This document shows, piece after piece, positions 1 to 8,887 of a DNA stretch of 64,000 nucleotides (within the stretch, counting starts at the first letter, position 1; each line of letters starts with the position of its first letter). A model generated the notes under the pieces. That model saw nothing but the letters and a program-made list of their open reading frames with translations. It was not told the origin of the DNA and did no database searches. Source of the stretch: Macellibacteroides fermentans (GTDB lineage Bacteria; Bacteroidota; Bacteroidia; Bacteroidales; Tannerellaceae). Location of the stretch: positions 1 through 64,000 of the forward strand of contig NZ_JACCCY010000005.1 of assembly GCF_013409575.1 (NCBI RefSeq). The letters are read 5' to 3'. The translations under genes and the position numbers were made by a program.

Positions 1-1
1 A

Positions 2-622
2 GCCTTTGCTCAGGTGAAGGATTGGGCTCAGTTTAATCGGTATGCGGAAGCCAACAAAAATGTGAAGGTTCCGGCTAAAGTGGTGTTTATGGGTAATTCC
101 ATCACCGATGGCTGGTGGCCGGCAGATTCGGCCTTTTTTATTTCGAACGGCTATGTAGACAGAGGTATCGGTGGTCAGACTACCTCCGAGATGCTTGTCC
201 GATTCCGTGCCGATGTGATCAACTTAAAACCGAAAGTGGTGGTAATCATGGCCGGAACAAATGATATCGCTCAAAACAACGGATATATTTCGTTGGAGAA
301 TGCCTTCGGAAATATCGTTTCCATGGTAGAACTTGCCCGGTTCAATAAAATTACCCCGATTCTTTGTTCGGTAATGCCTGCTTACGAATTCGGCTGGCGT
401 AAAGGAATGGAACCTGCCGGTAAAATCATTAAACTGAATGAAATGATCAAGGCGTATGCGGATAAGCATAACCTGGTGTATGTGGATTATCATTCTGTAT
501 TGAAGGACGAAAGAAATGGACTTCCTTCTAAATATTCGTATGATGAGGTACATCCCACACTGGAAGCCTATAAGATAATGGAAAACATTGTTCAGAAAGC
601 CATTCAGAAAGTGCTTAAATAA
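2..622 (+). CDS. SGNH/GDSL-family hydrolase, 5'-truncated by window edge
   Basis: Probable secreted esterase or acylhydrolase of the SGNH superfamily, which removes acyl (often acetyl) groups from carbohydrates or lipids. The reading frame is open to the left edge. The first residues (A-F-A-Q) look like the end of a signal peptide, so the true start lies outside and the in-frame GTG at 14 is not a convincing start. Seen: block I GNSITDGW carrying the nucleophile Ser, block II GIGGQ, block III AGTND, and block V DEVHPT with the catalytic Asp and His. The exact substrate cannot be told. A hairpin plus T-run follows the stop, so it is probably the last gene of an upstream unit and not part of the sigma-factor operon that starts at 816. 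Confidence 0.85.
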   Translation, partial: AFAQVKDWAQFNRYAEANKNVKVPAKVVFMGNSITDGWWPADSAFFISNGYVDRGIGGQTTSEMLVRFRADVINLKPKVVVIMAGTNDIAQNNGYISLENAFGNIVSMVELARFNKITPILCSVMPAYEFGWRKGMEPAGKIIKLNEMIKAYADKHNLVYVDYHSVLKDERNGLPSKYSYDEVHPTLEAYKIMENIVQKAIQKVLK

Positions 623-645
623 ACAAGTTATTTAAGGATATGCAC

Positions 646-689
646 AAAATACCATTGCTGCTTTTCGGGAGGTGGCAGTGGTATTTTTT
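646..689 (+). terminator. Rho-independent terminator after the SGNH hydrolase
   Basis: AAAATACCA (646-654) pairs with TGGTATTTT (679-687), with partial pairing continuing inward and T residues extending to 689. It lies 24 bases after the hydrolase stop and separates that gene from the next operon. Confidence 0.7.
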
Positions 690-789
690 CTTAGAATTGT
701 AATACCACAAACAGTAGGTGGTCATTTCTCGGTTTTAGAATATACTTGTGAATAGTATGCTCTTTCTATACATTTTTAAATAATTGTTA

Positions 790-797
790 TACTTTTG
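790..797 (+). promoter_or_regulatory. Candidate -7 box for sigma factor gene 1
   Basis: TACTTTTG matches the Bacteroides primary-sigma -7 consensus TAnnTTTG and lies 18 bases before the ATG at 816. No clear TTTG -33 element was found at the usual 19-21 base spacing, so this is a one-box match. Confidence 0.4.
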
Positions 798-815
798 TAA
801 CGAAGTAAAATAGAA

Positions 816-1367
816 ATGGATCAGAAACAGCTTTTACAAACATTAAAGACCGGAAATAAAGATTCTTTTACGCTTCTTTATCAGGAATACTGGAGTCAGG
901 TTTATAACTTTAGTCGTCTTTATTTAACTACCAGAGAGGCCGCCGAGGAGGTCGTTCAGGAGGTGTTTGTAAAGGTATGGGAAACCCGTGAATTTATCCG
1001 TGAGGATGATAATTTTAAAGGACTTCTTTTTATTATAACCAGAAATCTTATTTTTAATCAGTCTCGAAAAAATTTTAATGAAGACTTTTATAAAATGACA
1101 GTGCTTTCTACTTTGGAACAATCGTATGATATGGAAGCCGAAATAGAAGCCAATAATTTACGTGAATATATTGATCAGCTTATTTCAGACCTACCTCCGC
1201 AGCGACAACTGATTTTTAATATGAGTCGGAAGGAAAATCTATCCTATAAAGAGATTGCAGCCCAACTAAATATTTCGGAAAAAACTGTTGAAAATCAGAT
1301 ATCATCTGCCATTAAATTTTTAAGACAAAACCTTATTTTGCTTACCGTTTTTCTTCTCGGACAGTAA
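816..1367 (+). CDS. ECF sigma-70 factor (FecI-like), module 1
   Basis: RNA polymerase sigma factor of the extracytoplasmic-function type, 183 residues. Region 2 is visible around residues 20-85 (YNFSRLYLTTREAAEEVVQE, then VFVKVWETRE). Region 4 lies at about 120-172, with the helix-turn-helix LSYKEIAAQLNISEKTVENQ. A short hydrophobic tail ends the protein, as is common in this Bacteroidetes expansion family. The anti-sigma gene follows 79 bases downstream and susC/susD after that. By family knowledge, ligand binding at the STN-containing SusC signals through FecR to release this sigma factor for transcription of susC and downstream genes. Confidence 0.93.
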   Translation: MDQKQLLQTLKTGNKDSFTLLYQEYWSQVYNFSRLYLTTREAAEEVVQEVFVKVWETREFIREDDNFKGLLFIITRNLIFNQSRKNFNEDFYKMTVLSTLEQSYDMEAEIEANNLREYIDQLISDLPPQRQLIFNMSRKENLSYKEIAAQLNISEKTVENQISSAIKFLRQNLILLTVFLLGQ

Positions 1368-1446
1368 TTAATCATTTTATTTTTATAGTTGAGTAGGGGA
1401 TGGTAGTCTCTTACGTGTATTTATATATGTATCAAAGAATGAAAAG

Positions 1447-2415
1447 ATGACAGTAAATAAAATATATATAAAGAAAATACTAAACAATTCAATGAATGAA
1501 ACTGAAAAGGAAAAGTTGCATTCAGGAAAGTTATTTTCTAATGTATTGGAAAAGCAATGGGAAGACGCCCAAGATGCTACAGCAAAGGATAAAACAGATA
1601 TGAATCGTATTTGGGCTAAAATACAAAAGGAATTATGGGAAAGTAAACAAGCGAAGACTTATGAGTATTATAAAATATACAGCATTGCGGCTTCAATTCT
1701 GCTGCTTATTGGCATTGGATGTTTTGCCTGGATACTCTCCCGCGATCAATCCAGTAATACAATGTTTGTTGCAACGTCTGGAATCCAGAATATGCAATCA
1801 ATATTGCTTCCAGATGGTTCTCAGGTACAGTTGGGTCCTGGAAGCAAATTGGTTTATCCCTCGGAATTTGATGGAAAAACCAGAGAAGTTAAATTGGAAG
1901 GACAAGCCTTTTTTGATGTAGCCAAGGATAAAAGTAAACCATTTGTAGTTAAAACAAAAGATATGGATGTTACCGCTTTGGGTACTGCTTTTGAGGTGTT
2001 TAGCTATGAAATGGAAAACAGTATAGAAACCGTATTATTAAATGGTAAAGTAAAAGTTGATCTTTTACATGGTAATCATAAGAGAGAGGTAATTTTAAAT
2101 CCCAATGATAAATTAACGCTTTCAAGAAGTGATGCCAGAATCTCCATAGAGAAGGTCAATGCAACTAAATATTCTGATTGGAGAAATCTGGGAATTTTAA
2201 GTTTTGAAAATGAAAAGTTGTCAATGATCATCCCTCGTCTGGAAAAGTGGTATGGACAAAAGATCTTTTGTCAAAAAGATTTAGCAAATACGTATCGCTT
2301 CACATTTAAAGTAAGAAATGAATCCTTGGATCGAATATTATATATGCTTAATAACTCATCGCCAATCAAATATAGGAAAGCAGGGGATAATTATGAATTA
2401 TACCTGATTAATTAA
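1447..2415 (+). CDS. FecR-family anti-sigma factor, module 1
   Basis: Inner-membrane anti-sigma regulator of 322 residues. The N-terminal cytoplasmic part (1-75) binds the sigma factor, a single membrane helix lies at about 78-97 (YSIAASILLLIGIGCFAWIL), and the periplasmic FecR domain covers about 108-205 with the typical LPDGSQVQLGPGSKLVYP, LEGQAFFDVAKD and VTALGTAFEV segments. The C-terminal part (about 250-320) looks like the DUF4974 domain that contacts the STN domain of the partner SusC. It lies between the sigma gene and susC on the same strand, consistent with an operon for trans-envelope signalling. Confidence 0.92.
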   Translation: MTVNKIYIKKILNNSMNETEKEKLHSGKLFSNVLEKQWEDAQDATAKDKTDMNRIWAKIQKELWESKQAKTYEYYKIYSIAASILLLIGIGCFAWILSRDQSSNTMFVATSGIQNMQSILLPDGSQVQLGPGSKLVYPSEFDGKTREVKLEGQAFFDVAKDKSKPFVVKTKDMDVTALGTAFEVFSYEMENSIETVLLNGKVKVDLLHGNHKREVILNPNDKLTLSRSDARISIEKVNATKYSDWRNLGILSFENEKLSMIIPRLEKWYGQKIFCQKDLANTYRFTFKVRNESLDRILYMLNNSSPIKYRKAGDNYELYLIN

Positions 2416-2473
2416 ATTGTGTTAACCATTAAAATCAGAATGAATATGGACTTTGATAATGATTCGTGATACG

Positions 2474-2569
2474 AAAAATGTTGAAGGATACGAATATCCT
2501 CCAACATATTAATCTAATAATTCGCAGGAACAAGGAGTCGAGGCCAATAACCTGCAAATATTAATTACT
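2474..2569 (-). ncRNA. Predicted cis-antisense small RNA in the fecR-susC leader, module 1
   Basis: Read on the minus strand, a stem at 2507-2478 (13-base arms around loop TTCG) is fully paired with one G-U wobble and is followed by a T-run (complement of 2474-2478), as in an intrinsic terminator. On the plus strand the same stem carries an A-C mismatch. A second stem (GCAGG 2524-2528 with CCTGC 2551-2555) lies in the RNA body. A minus-strand -7 box TATTTTTG (complement of 2576-2583) overlaps the susC ATG and would start an RNA near 2569, about 95 nt long. Position and architecture match the DonS class of antisense RNAs that repress B. fragilis polysaccharide loci. The RNA itself is inferred. 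Confidence 0.55.
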
Positions 2570-2582
2570 AACACGCAAAAAT

Positions 2583-5500
2583 ATGAAAAAATCATTTACT
2601 TGGGATTATTGTGTCCCGTTATTAACAAAAACAATAAGAATCATGAAAATTACAACCTTTTTATTGATGGTTGCTATCTGTAGTATAACTGCGTCTACAT
2701 ACGCACAAAGCTTTAAAGTAACTATACAGAAACAGAATAGTACTATCATAGATATTTTGAAAGAAATAGAGGGCTCAAGCGAATTTACCTTCTTTTTTAA
2801 TAACAACCTTGTTGATATCAATAAGAAGGTTAGCGTAAATGTAAAGAATGGTTCTTTAGAAGAGTTGTTAACGCAAGTGCTTAAAAACACTGGTTATAGT
2901 TACGAAGTTATAGATCGACAGGTTTTGATAAAGCAAAAAAATACTATCGACAAGACAGAAAAAAACATAGTTCAACAAGCAACTAAGATTACCGGAATTA
3001 TAGTCAGCGAAACAGGAGAGGCAATAATAGGTGCTAATGTAATGATAAAAGGGACCAGTAATGGAACTGTTACTGATATGGATGGAAAATTCAGCCTTAA
3101 TGCTGGTAAGGGTTCCATCCTGGAAATATCATTTTTAGGATATGTATCGCAACAGATACTCGTAAAAAATGAAAATACCATTCGTATTATATTAAAGGAG
3201 GATTCAAAGGCTTTGGATGAGGTTGTTGTAGTGGGTTATGGGGTTCAGAAAAAAGTTAATCTTTCTGGTGCTGTAGCTACTGTTGCCACAAAAACTTTGG
3301 AAAACCGACCGGTTGTAAATGTTGGTCAGGCTTTGCAGGGTTCTGTAGCTAATATGAATGTAAGTATTGGAAGTGGAAAAGCCGACGAATCTCCTTCTTT
3401 TAATATTCGAGGTACAACATCGTTAAATGGAGGAACACCTTTAATTATAATAGACGGAATTGTTTCTGATAAAGATCAGCTAAATAGAATGAATCCTTCT
3501 GATATTGAAAATGTTTCAGTGCTTAAGGACGCAGCTTCATCTGCTATATATGGTTCACGTGCAGCCTTCGGTGTAATTTTGGTCACAACGAAATCTGGTA
3601 AAAACGAGAAGCTAACAATCAATTACAATAATAATTTTGTAATGAGAACAATTACACGGATGCCCGAAATCGTAACTGATCCATATCTTATTGCTACAAC
3701 CCGCAATACCATGTCTGCTCCCTGGTACAATTTATACAATGAGGAGCAATTAGCCTACGCAAAAAAACGTTCGGAAGATCCAGATAATACAGACCCGTAT
3801 TTTATTAATCCCGACGGTACATATAGCTACTTTGGTACAACCGATTGGATGAATGAGGCTTTTAAAAATACTGGATTCTCAACGATTCACAGTATGGATA
3901 TTTCCGGGAAGACGGATCGATTGAGCTATTATTTATCAGGTAATTATAACTTTCAGGATGGAATGGTGAAATATGGTACTGATAAGTATAATCGTTATAA
4001 TATACATTCAAAACTGAATTTTGAATTAACAAAATGGTGGAGTGTTGGTAATAATACAAATTTTGTTACTTCGGATTATGATTATTCAGGTTATATGTCG
4101 ACTGCTTATCGTGAAATAAATCGAAAAAGCCCGATGGATGTACCTTTGAATCCAGATGGTACGTGGACTGCAACTGGAGCATCCGTTTTGGGTCGTTTGA
4201 GAGATGGTGGTAGAAATAAAAAATACGACACAAACTTGTCTACGCAGTTTACAACCAAAGTAGAATTTATCAAAGATATTCTTTTTGTAAATGGAAACTT
4301 TGCATACACGAGTAAAAATATTAAGAATAATGGTTATAGTATTCCGGTAACTTATTACAATGGTCCTGATTTACCCGCCCGCTATTATGATGAAGTAAGT
4401 AGCGCTTGGGGTGATAATGCAAATGTTAAACATCTTTTGTTTGATGTTTATGGAACATTTCAGAAAACATTTAATAAGAAACATTCAATAACAACATTAA
4501 TTGGTTTTAATCAGGAAGAATACAGATATGATATAATGTCGGCAAGCCGAAAAGAATTAATATCGAATTCCCTACCATCCATTAATCTGGGTACAGGAGA
4601 TATGAATGTTGGACAAACTATTTCTACATGGGCGCTTCGAGGTTCTTTTGCCCGTTTTAACTATACATTTAATGATAAATATATTGTTGAGTTTAATGGT
4701 CGATATGATGGAACTTCGCGCTTCCCGGAGACTAAACGATTTGCATTTAATCCTTCAGGTTCTTTGGCCTGGGTTGTTAGTAAAGAGAATTTTTTTGAAC
4801 CTCTTCAAAATGTTGTAAGCTTCCTGAAGGTAAGAGGATCTTATGGAAGTCTGGGTAATCAGGATGTGAGTGATTATGCCTATTTAGCAACAATGGGATC
4901 AGGTAAAACATCTCAAATATTGGACGGTAAACAACCTGTTTATGTATCGGCTCCGGGCTTGGTGTCTGGTAATCTTACTTGGGAAAAGGTTATCACCCAA
5001 AACATTGGTTTAGATATAAATTTCTTGAACAATAAACTTACAGTAAGTGCTGATGCCTATATCCGACGTACGTTAGATATGCTCACTGCCGGTTCAACTT
5101 TACCTGGTGTGCTGGGAACAAGTGTACCGAAGGAAAACGCAGCCGACTTAAAAACTAAAGGCTGGGAAGTGACATTAGGATGGAAAGACCAGTTTAATGT
5201 TGCAGGTAAGCCTTTACAATATAATGTTAATTTTAATTTGGCCGACAGTCGGGCCTGGATTACAAAATTTGCAAATAAAACCGGCTCTCTCGATGATTAT
5301 TATGAAGGTCAGCAGATTGGTGAAATTTGGGGTGTAACCACTCAAGGGTTCTTTACTTCGGAGGATGATATTAAAAACCATGCCGATCAGCTTTTAGTGA
5401 CTTCATATCCCGGTACAAGACCTTTGGCTCCCGGAGATTTGAAATTTGAAGATAGAGATAATAATGGTAAGATTGATTGGGGTAAATGGACTACCGATGA

Positions 5501-6035
5501 TCATGGTGATTATCACGTAATAGGTAATAACCGTGCTCGTTTTACTTTCGGATTTAGCACGTCCGCAGAATGGAATGGCTTTGATTTAAGTTTGTTTGTA
5601 CAAGGGGTAGGTAAAAAAGATTACATGCCAGGAACGGGAGACCTGTTCTTTTGGGGGATATATGCTCAACCTTGGACAAATGTTACAGTTGGAAATTATT
5701 CAGATCGTTGGACAGAAGAAACCCCCAACGCTTATTTTCCCCGGTTTAAATCGTATGTTGCAGAACAAGGAAGTAAAGAAGCCGGACTTCCTCAAACCCG
5801 TTATTTGCAGAATGCCGCATATGCACGTTTGAAGAATCTTACTTTTGGTTATACTTTGCCCAAACAGCTCACTCACAAAGTTGGTGTAGATAGATTAAGA
5901 ATATTCTTTTCTGGCGATAACTTGGGTGAAATTTCCGGATTGTATAAAAATTATAAAGTTGATCCCGAAACCTTGGGTAATTTTACTTATCCATTCCAAC
6001 GCTCGTATTCATTTGGTTTAAATGTTACATTCTAA
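2583..6035 (+). CDS. SusC-like TonB-dependent receptor with STN domain, module 1
   Basis: Outer-membrane TonB-dependent transporter of 1150 residues that forms the pore under a SusD lid. A signal peptide probably lies in the stretch beginning at Met21 and ends near TYAQ (39-42). Then come an STN signalling domain (about 47-117), a carboxypeptidase-regulatory-like domain (136-207), the SusC signature DEVVVVGYG (212-220), a plug with LKDAASSAIYGSRAAFGVI, and a long beta-barrel ending in an aromatic C-terminus (LNVTF). The STN domain fits the upstream FecI/FecR pair. The stop overlaps a possible upstream start of susD, but the likelier susD ATG is 13 bases after it. The substrate is unknown; the operon enzymes are phosphoesterases. 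Confidence 0.95.
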   Translation: MKKSFTWDYCVPLLTKTIRIMKITTFLLMVAICSITASTYAQSFKVTIQKQNSTIIDILKEIEGSSEFTFFFNNNLVDINKKVSVNVKNGSLEELLTQVLKNTGYSYEVIDRQVLIKQKNTIDKTEKNIVQQATKITGIIVSETGEAIIGANVMIKGTSNGTVTDMDGKFSLNAGKGSILEISFLGYVSQQILVKNENTIRIILKEDSKALDEVVVVGYGVQKKVNLSGAVATVATKTLENRPVVNVGQALQGSVANMNVSIGSGKADESPSFNIRGTTSLNGGTPLIIIDGIVSDKDQLNRMNPSDIENVSVLKDAASSAIYGSRAAFGVILVTTKSGKNEKLTINYNNNFVMRTITRMPEIVTDPYLIATTRNTMSAPWYNLYNEEQLAYAKKRSEDPDNTDPYFINPDGTYSYFGTTDWMNEAFKNTGFSTIHSMDISGKTDRLSYYLSGNYNFQDGMVKYGTDKYNRYNIHSKLNFELTKWWSVGNNTNFVTSDYDYSGYMSTAYREINRKSPMDVPLNPDGTWTATGASVLGRLRDGGRNKKYDTNLSTQFTTKVEFIKDILFVNGNFAYTSKNIKNNGYSIPVTYYNGPDLPARYYDEVSSAWGDNANVKHLLFDVYGTFQKTFNKKHSITTLIGFNQEEYRYDIMSASRKELISNSLPSINLGTGDMNVGQTISTWALRGSFARFNYTFNDKYIVEFNGRYDGTSRFPETKRFAFNPSGSLAWVVSKENFFEPLQNVVSFLKVRGSYGSLGNQDVSDYAYLATMGSGKTSQILDGKQPVYVSAPGLVSGNLTWEKVITQNIGLDINFLNNKLTVSADAYIRRTLDMLTAGSTLPGVLGTSVPKENAADLKTKGWEVTLGWKDQFNVAGKPLQYNVNFNLADSRAWITKFANKTGSLDDYYEGQQIGEIWGVTTQGFFTSEDDIKNHADQLLVTSYPGTRPLAPGDLKFEDRDNNGKIDWGKWTTDDHGDYHVIGNNRARFTFGFSTSAEWNGFDLSLFVQGVGKKDYMPGTGDLFFWGIYAQPWTNVTVGNYSDRWTEETPNAYFPRFKSYVAEQGSKEAGLPQTRYLQNAAYARLKNLTFGYTLPKQLTHKVGVDRLRIFFSGDNLGEISGLYKNYKVDPETLGNFTYPFQRSYSFGLNVTF

Positions 6036-6048
6036 TATTAAATTAATT

Positions 6049-7848
6049 ATGAAATTAAATATAAACAAAATAGCAAAAATTATTTTTTGCGTTGCAGGTA
6101 TAATGTCTTTGGCTGGTTGTAATGACTCGTACATGGATCGCTTTCCAGAGACTTCTATTACTGATAAAGTATTTTTTAATTCGCCCAAGGATTTGGAAGC
6201 CTATACAAACGGCATGTATGGTTATATAGGTTCAAATTACTGGGATGTTGTATCGGATAATGTTGTCTATATTGAAAATTCCTCAATGTATAGTATGATG
6301 AGAGGAGAAATCAATGAAAAGAATGCTGGACAATGGGGCAGCAGTTGGACAAGAATTCGTACTGTTAACTATATGTTAAGTAGAACAAACAGAGTTCAGG
6401 GCGATCCGATTGAGACTAACCATTATATTGGTGTCGCCAGATTATTCAGAGCTCAATTGTATTATGAATTGGTGAAAAAGTATTCTGATGTACCTTGGTA
6501 CGGACGCGATTTGCAAACGACAGACACTGAGTTATTGTATAAGACCCAAGATTCGAGAACCCTGGTTGTTGATTCGATCATGGCAGATCTTGATTTTGCC
6601 GTCAATAATATAAAAAGTGGGTCAAGTAAAACAAGAATTTTCAAAAATGCAGCTCTGGCAATTCAAGCAAGGATAGCACTTTATGAAGGAACATTCAGAA
6701 AGTATCATCCAGAGCTCAACTTGACTGATGGGGATAAATATCTTAAAATTGCAGAAGATGCTTGTAAAAAAATTATGGATAGTAAAATCTATTCATTATC
6801 AAAAGTAAAGCAGGGGGATATCCCGGCATACGAGTCATTGTTTTGTAGTTTAGATCTTACACAGAATTCAGAAATGATTTTAATTGAGGATTACGATAAG
6901 ACTTTGGGCCGAATGCATAATGCACAAGCTATGTTTGATTGGACTACCAGTCTTTCACGCGATCTAATGGAAGATTATTTGTTTATAAAGGATGGTAAAG
7001 TCATTCCTTTTCAGCAGGTGGAAAATTATGACAAGAAAACTGTTCTTGAAATTTTTGACAACAGAGATCCTCGTCTGGGTCAAACATTTATGATGCCAGG
7101 ATTTACCAGAGCCGGAGCTCCTTTGCCTGCGCGTCCTAAATTATCTTTAGGTGGTTATCCTCAGGTTAAATTTAGTCCCCGGTCGTATGATCAGATATCA
7201 TGGGGATTATCTTATACAGATCTACCGGTTATTCGTTATGCTGAAGTATTGCTGATGTATGCCGAAGCAAAAGCAGAATTGGGTACATTTACGCAGGCCG
7301 ACATGGATGCAACAATTAATTTAATCAGACAAAGAGCAGGCGTGCCCACTTCAACGCTCTCTGAATGGCTGACTACTATCGATCCTGTTCAGGCAAACCG
7401 TTACTCAAATGTGAGCTCTCAACAAAAGGGTGCTGTTCTGGAAATCAGACGTGAACGTAGAATTGAATTGGCTTGCGAAGGGTTTAGATTTGGAGACTTA
7501 ATGCGGTGGGGAAATGGTAAATTACTTGAAAGAGCTCCGGAAGGTTGTTATATTGATAAACTTGGTTACAGAGATGTGACTGGTGATGGAGTGCCTGATA
7601 TTGCTGTAGTTGCAACGCAGGCTGATGCAAATCAAATTCCTCAGGCCGACAAAGAGAAATACAAACTAACTGTATATATACTGGCAGGAAATACGTTCGA
7701 ATTAACAGAAGGAACAAAGGGATATGTGCGTCAGATCTCCCAGGTTAACAAGTTTCATTTTGTAGAACCTCAATATTATTATTATCCTTTAGATCAGCAA
7801 GATATTCTTATTAACGAAAATCTTATTCAGAACAAATACTGGAAATAA
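6049..7848 (+). CDS. SusD/RagB-family outer-membrane lipoprotein, module 1
   Basis: Surface substrate-binding lipoprotein partner of the preceding SusC, 599 residues. The ATG at 6049 is chosen because it gives a clean lipoprotein signal (MKLNINKIAKIIFC...SLAGC, lipid attachment at the Cys of LAGC). An in-frame ATG at 6022 lies inside susC and adds nine unlikely residues. Seen: the N-terminal SusD segment (FPETSITDKVFFNSPKDLEAY), alpha-helical repeats in the middle, and the conserved C-terminal block DLPVIRYAEVLLMYAEAKAELG followed by RRERRIELACEGFRFGDLMRW. It binds the ligand imported by SusC. Nothing in it reveals the ligand. Confidence 0.94.
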   Translation: MKLNINKIAKIIFCVAGIMSLAGCNDSYMDRFPETSITDKVFFNSPKDLEAYTNGMYGYIGSNYWDVVSDNVVYIENSSMYSMMRGEINEKNAGQWGSSWTRIRTVNYMLSRTNRVQGDPIETNHYIGVARLFRAQLYYELVKKYSDVPWYGRDLQTTDTELLYKTQDSRTLVVDSIMADLDFAVNNIKSGSSKTRIFKNAALAIQARIALYEGTFRKYHPELNLTDGDKYLKIAEDACKKIMDSKIYSLSKVKQGDIPAYESLFCSLDLTQNSEMILIEDYDKTLGRMHNAQAMFDWTTSLSRDLMEDYLFIKDGKVIPFQQVENYDKKTVLEIFDNRDPRLGQTFMMPGFTRAGAPLPARPKLSLGGYPQVKFSPRSYDQISWGLSYTDLPVIRYAEVLLMYAEAKAELGTFTQADMDATINLIRQRAGVPTSTLSEWLTTIDPVQANRYSNVSSQQKGAVLEIRRERRIELACEGFRFGDLMRWGNGKLLERAPEGCYIDKLGYRDVTGDGVPDIAVVATQADANQIPQADKEKYKLTVYILAGNTFELTEGTKGYVRQISQVNKFHFVEPQYYYYPLDQQDILINENLIQNKYWK

Positions 7849-7869
7849 TTCGCCAAACTATTTCTATGT

Positions 7870-7925
7870 GAAAATTCCTGCTATTTTTCTTGTCAGTATG
7901 CTGGCAAAAGAATACAGGAATTTTC
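7870..7925 (+). other. Long imperfect hairpin between susD and the phosphodiesterase gene
   Basis: An 11-base perfect outer stem (GAAAATTCCTG at 7870-7880 with CAGGAATTTTC at 7915-7925) encloses a further largely paired arm ending in CAG-TATG-CTG. No T-run follows directly. It may set differential expression of susCD versus the downstream enzymes by RNA processing, stability or partial termination. Confidence 0.55.
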
Positions 7926-7973
7926 TAATATTTAAATATTATGGGGTATATTAATTACATAATTTATAGTGAA

Positions 7974-8870
7974 ATGAAAAGAAAGATGATTATTTTATGT
8001 TACATGTTGTTGATAGTGGGTGTTTCTTACGGCCAGAAAGCAAATAAAGCAAAGGAACTTCCAAAACATGTTATATTAATTGGTTTCGACGGGTTAAGCG
8101 CTAAGAGTATACGGGATGGAGCTAATATGCCTACACTCAGGAAATTAATGTCTGAAGGCTCTTCAACCTTGGAGGGTAGAACAATACTTCCTTCAAGTAG
8201 CGCATGTAATTGGGCATCCATGTTTATGGGAGCCGGAACAGAGCTGCATGGTTATACGACCTGGGGCTCTCAAAAGCCTGAACTGCCTTCAAGAGTAGTG
8301 AACAGCGATAATCGTTTTCCTAATATATTTGGTTTGTACAGAGATAAAACACCTAAAGCAGAGATTGGTTATATTTTCGAATGGGAGGGGATGAATTATT
8401 TGGTGGATACTTTGGCGATTAATTATAGACTTCATACAACAGATTGTACAGTTCCGGCAATAAAATATATTAAGGAAAAGAAACCCAATCTTTGTGCAGT
8501 TATTTATCACGAACCCGATGGTGTGGGACATAGCAAGGGATGGAGTTCGCCGGAATATATGAACAAACTTACTGAACTGGACAAGTCTCTGTCAGAAATT
8601 GTAAAAGCGGTTGAAGAGTCCGGTATAATGAATGAAACCGTAATTATTGTTACGTCGGATCACGGAGGAATAAAAACAGGACATGGAGGCGTTACAATGG
8701 AAGAGATGCAACGACCAGTAGTCTTCTATGGTAAAAATATAAGAAAAGGTTTTACTATAGAAGAAAGCAATGTGGTTTACGATATCGGTGGAACAATGGC
8801 TTATTTGCTGGGAGTAAAGCAACCACAAGTCTGGACTGCTCGTCCCATAATGTCGATTTTTAATAAATAA
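7974..8870 (+). CDS. Alkaline-phosphatase-superfamily phosphodiesterase/nucleotide pyrophosphatase-like enzyme
   Basis: Secreted or periplasmic metal-dependent hydrolase of phosphate esters, 298 residues. The start at 7974 gives a signal peptide (MKRKMIILCYMLLIVGVSYGQ); an ATG at 7941 would add eleven unrelated residues. Seen: metal-ligand motif IGFDGL (Asp39), probable nucleophile Ser76 in LPSSSACNW aligned with the PTxTxPN block of type I phosphodiesterases, YHEPDGVGHSKG, and TSDHGGIKTGHGG with Asp/His metal ligands. The nucleophile is Ser rather than the more usual Thr. It sits after susD and just before a second phosphoesterase, so the pair probably processes a phosphorylated or phosphodiester-linked substrate. 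Substrate not determined. Confidence 0.85.
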   Translation: MKRKMIILCYMLLIVGVSYGQKANKAKELPKHVILIGFDGLSAKSIRDGANMPTLRKLMSEGSSTLEGRTILPSSSACNWASMFMGAGTELHGYTTWGSQKPELPSRVVNSDNRFPNIFGLYRDKTPKAEIGYIFEWEGMNYLVDTLAINYRLHTTDCTVPAIKYIKEKKPNLCAVIYHEPDGVGHSKGWSSPEYMNKLTELDKSLSEIVKAVEESGIMNETVIIVTSDHGGIKTGHGGVTMEEMQRPVVFYGKNIRKGFTIEESNVVYDIGGTMAYLLGVKQPQVWTARPIMSIFNK

Positions 8871-8887
8871 AGGAGATTACTACGTAA

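Noticed and set aside
6022-6048. Upstream ATG of susD in module 1 overlapping susC
   Set aside because: It adds nine residues before a complete lipoprotein signal; the ATG at 6049 is more typical.
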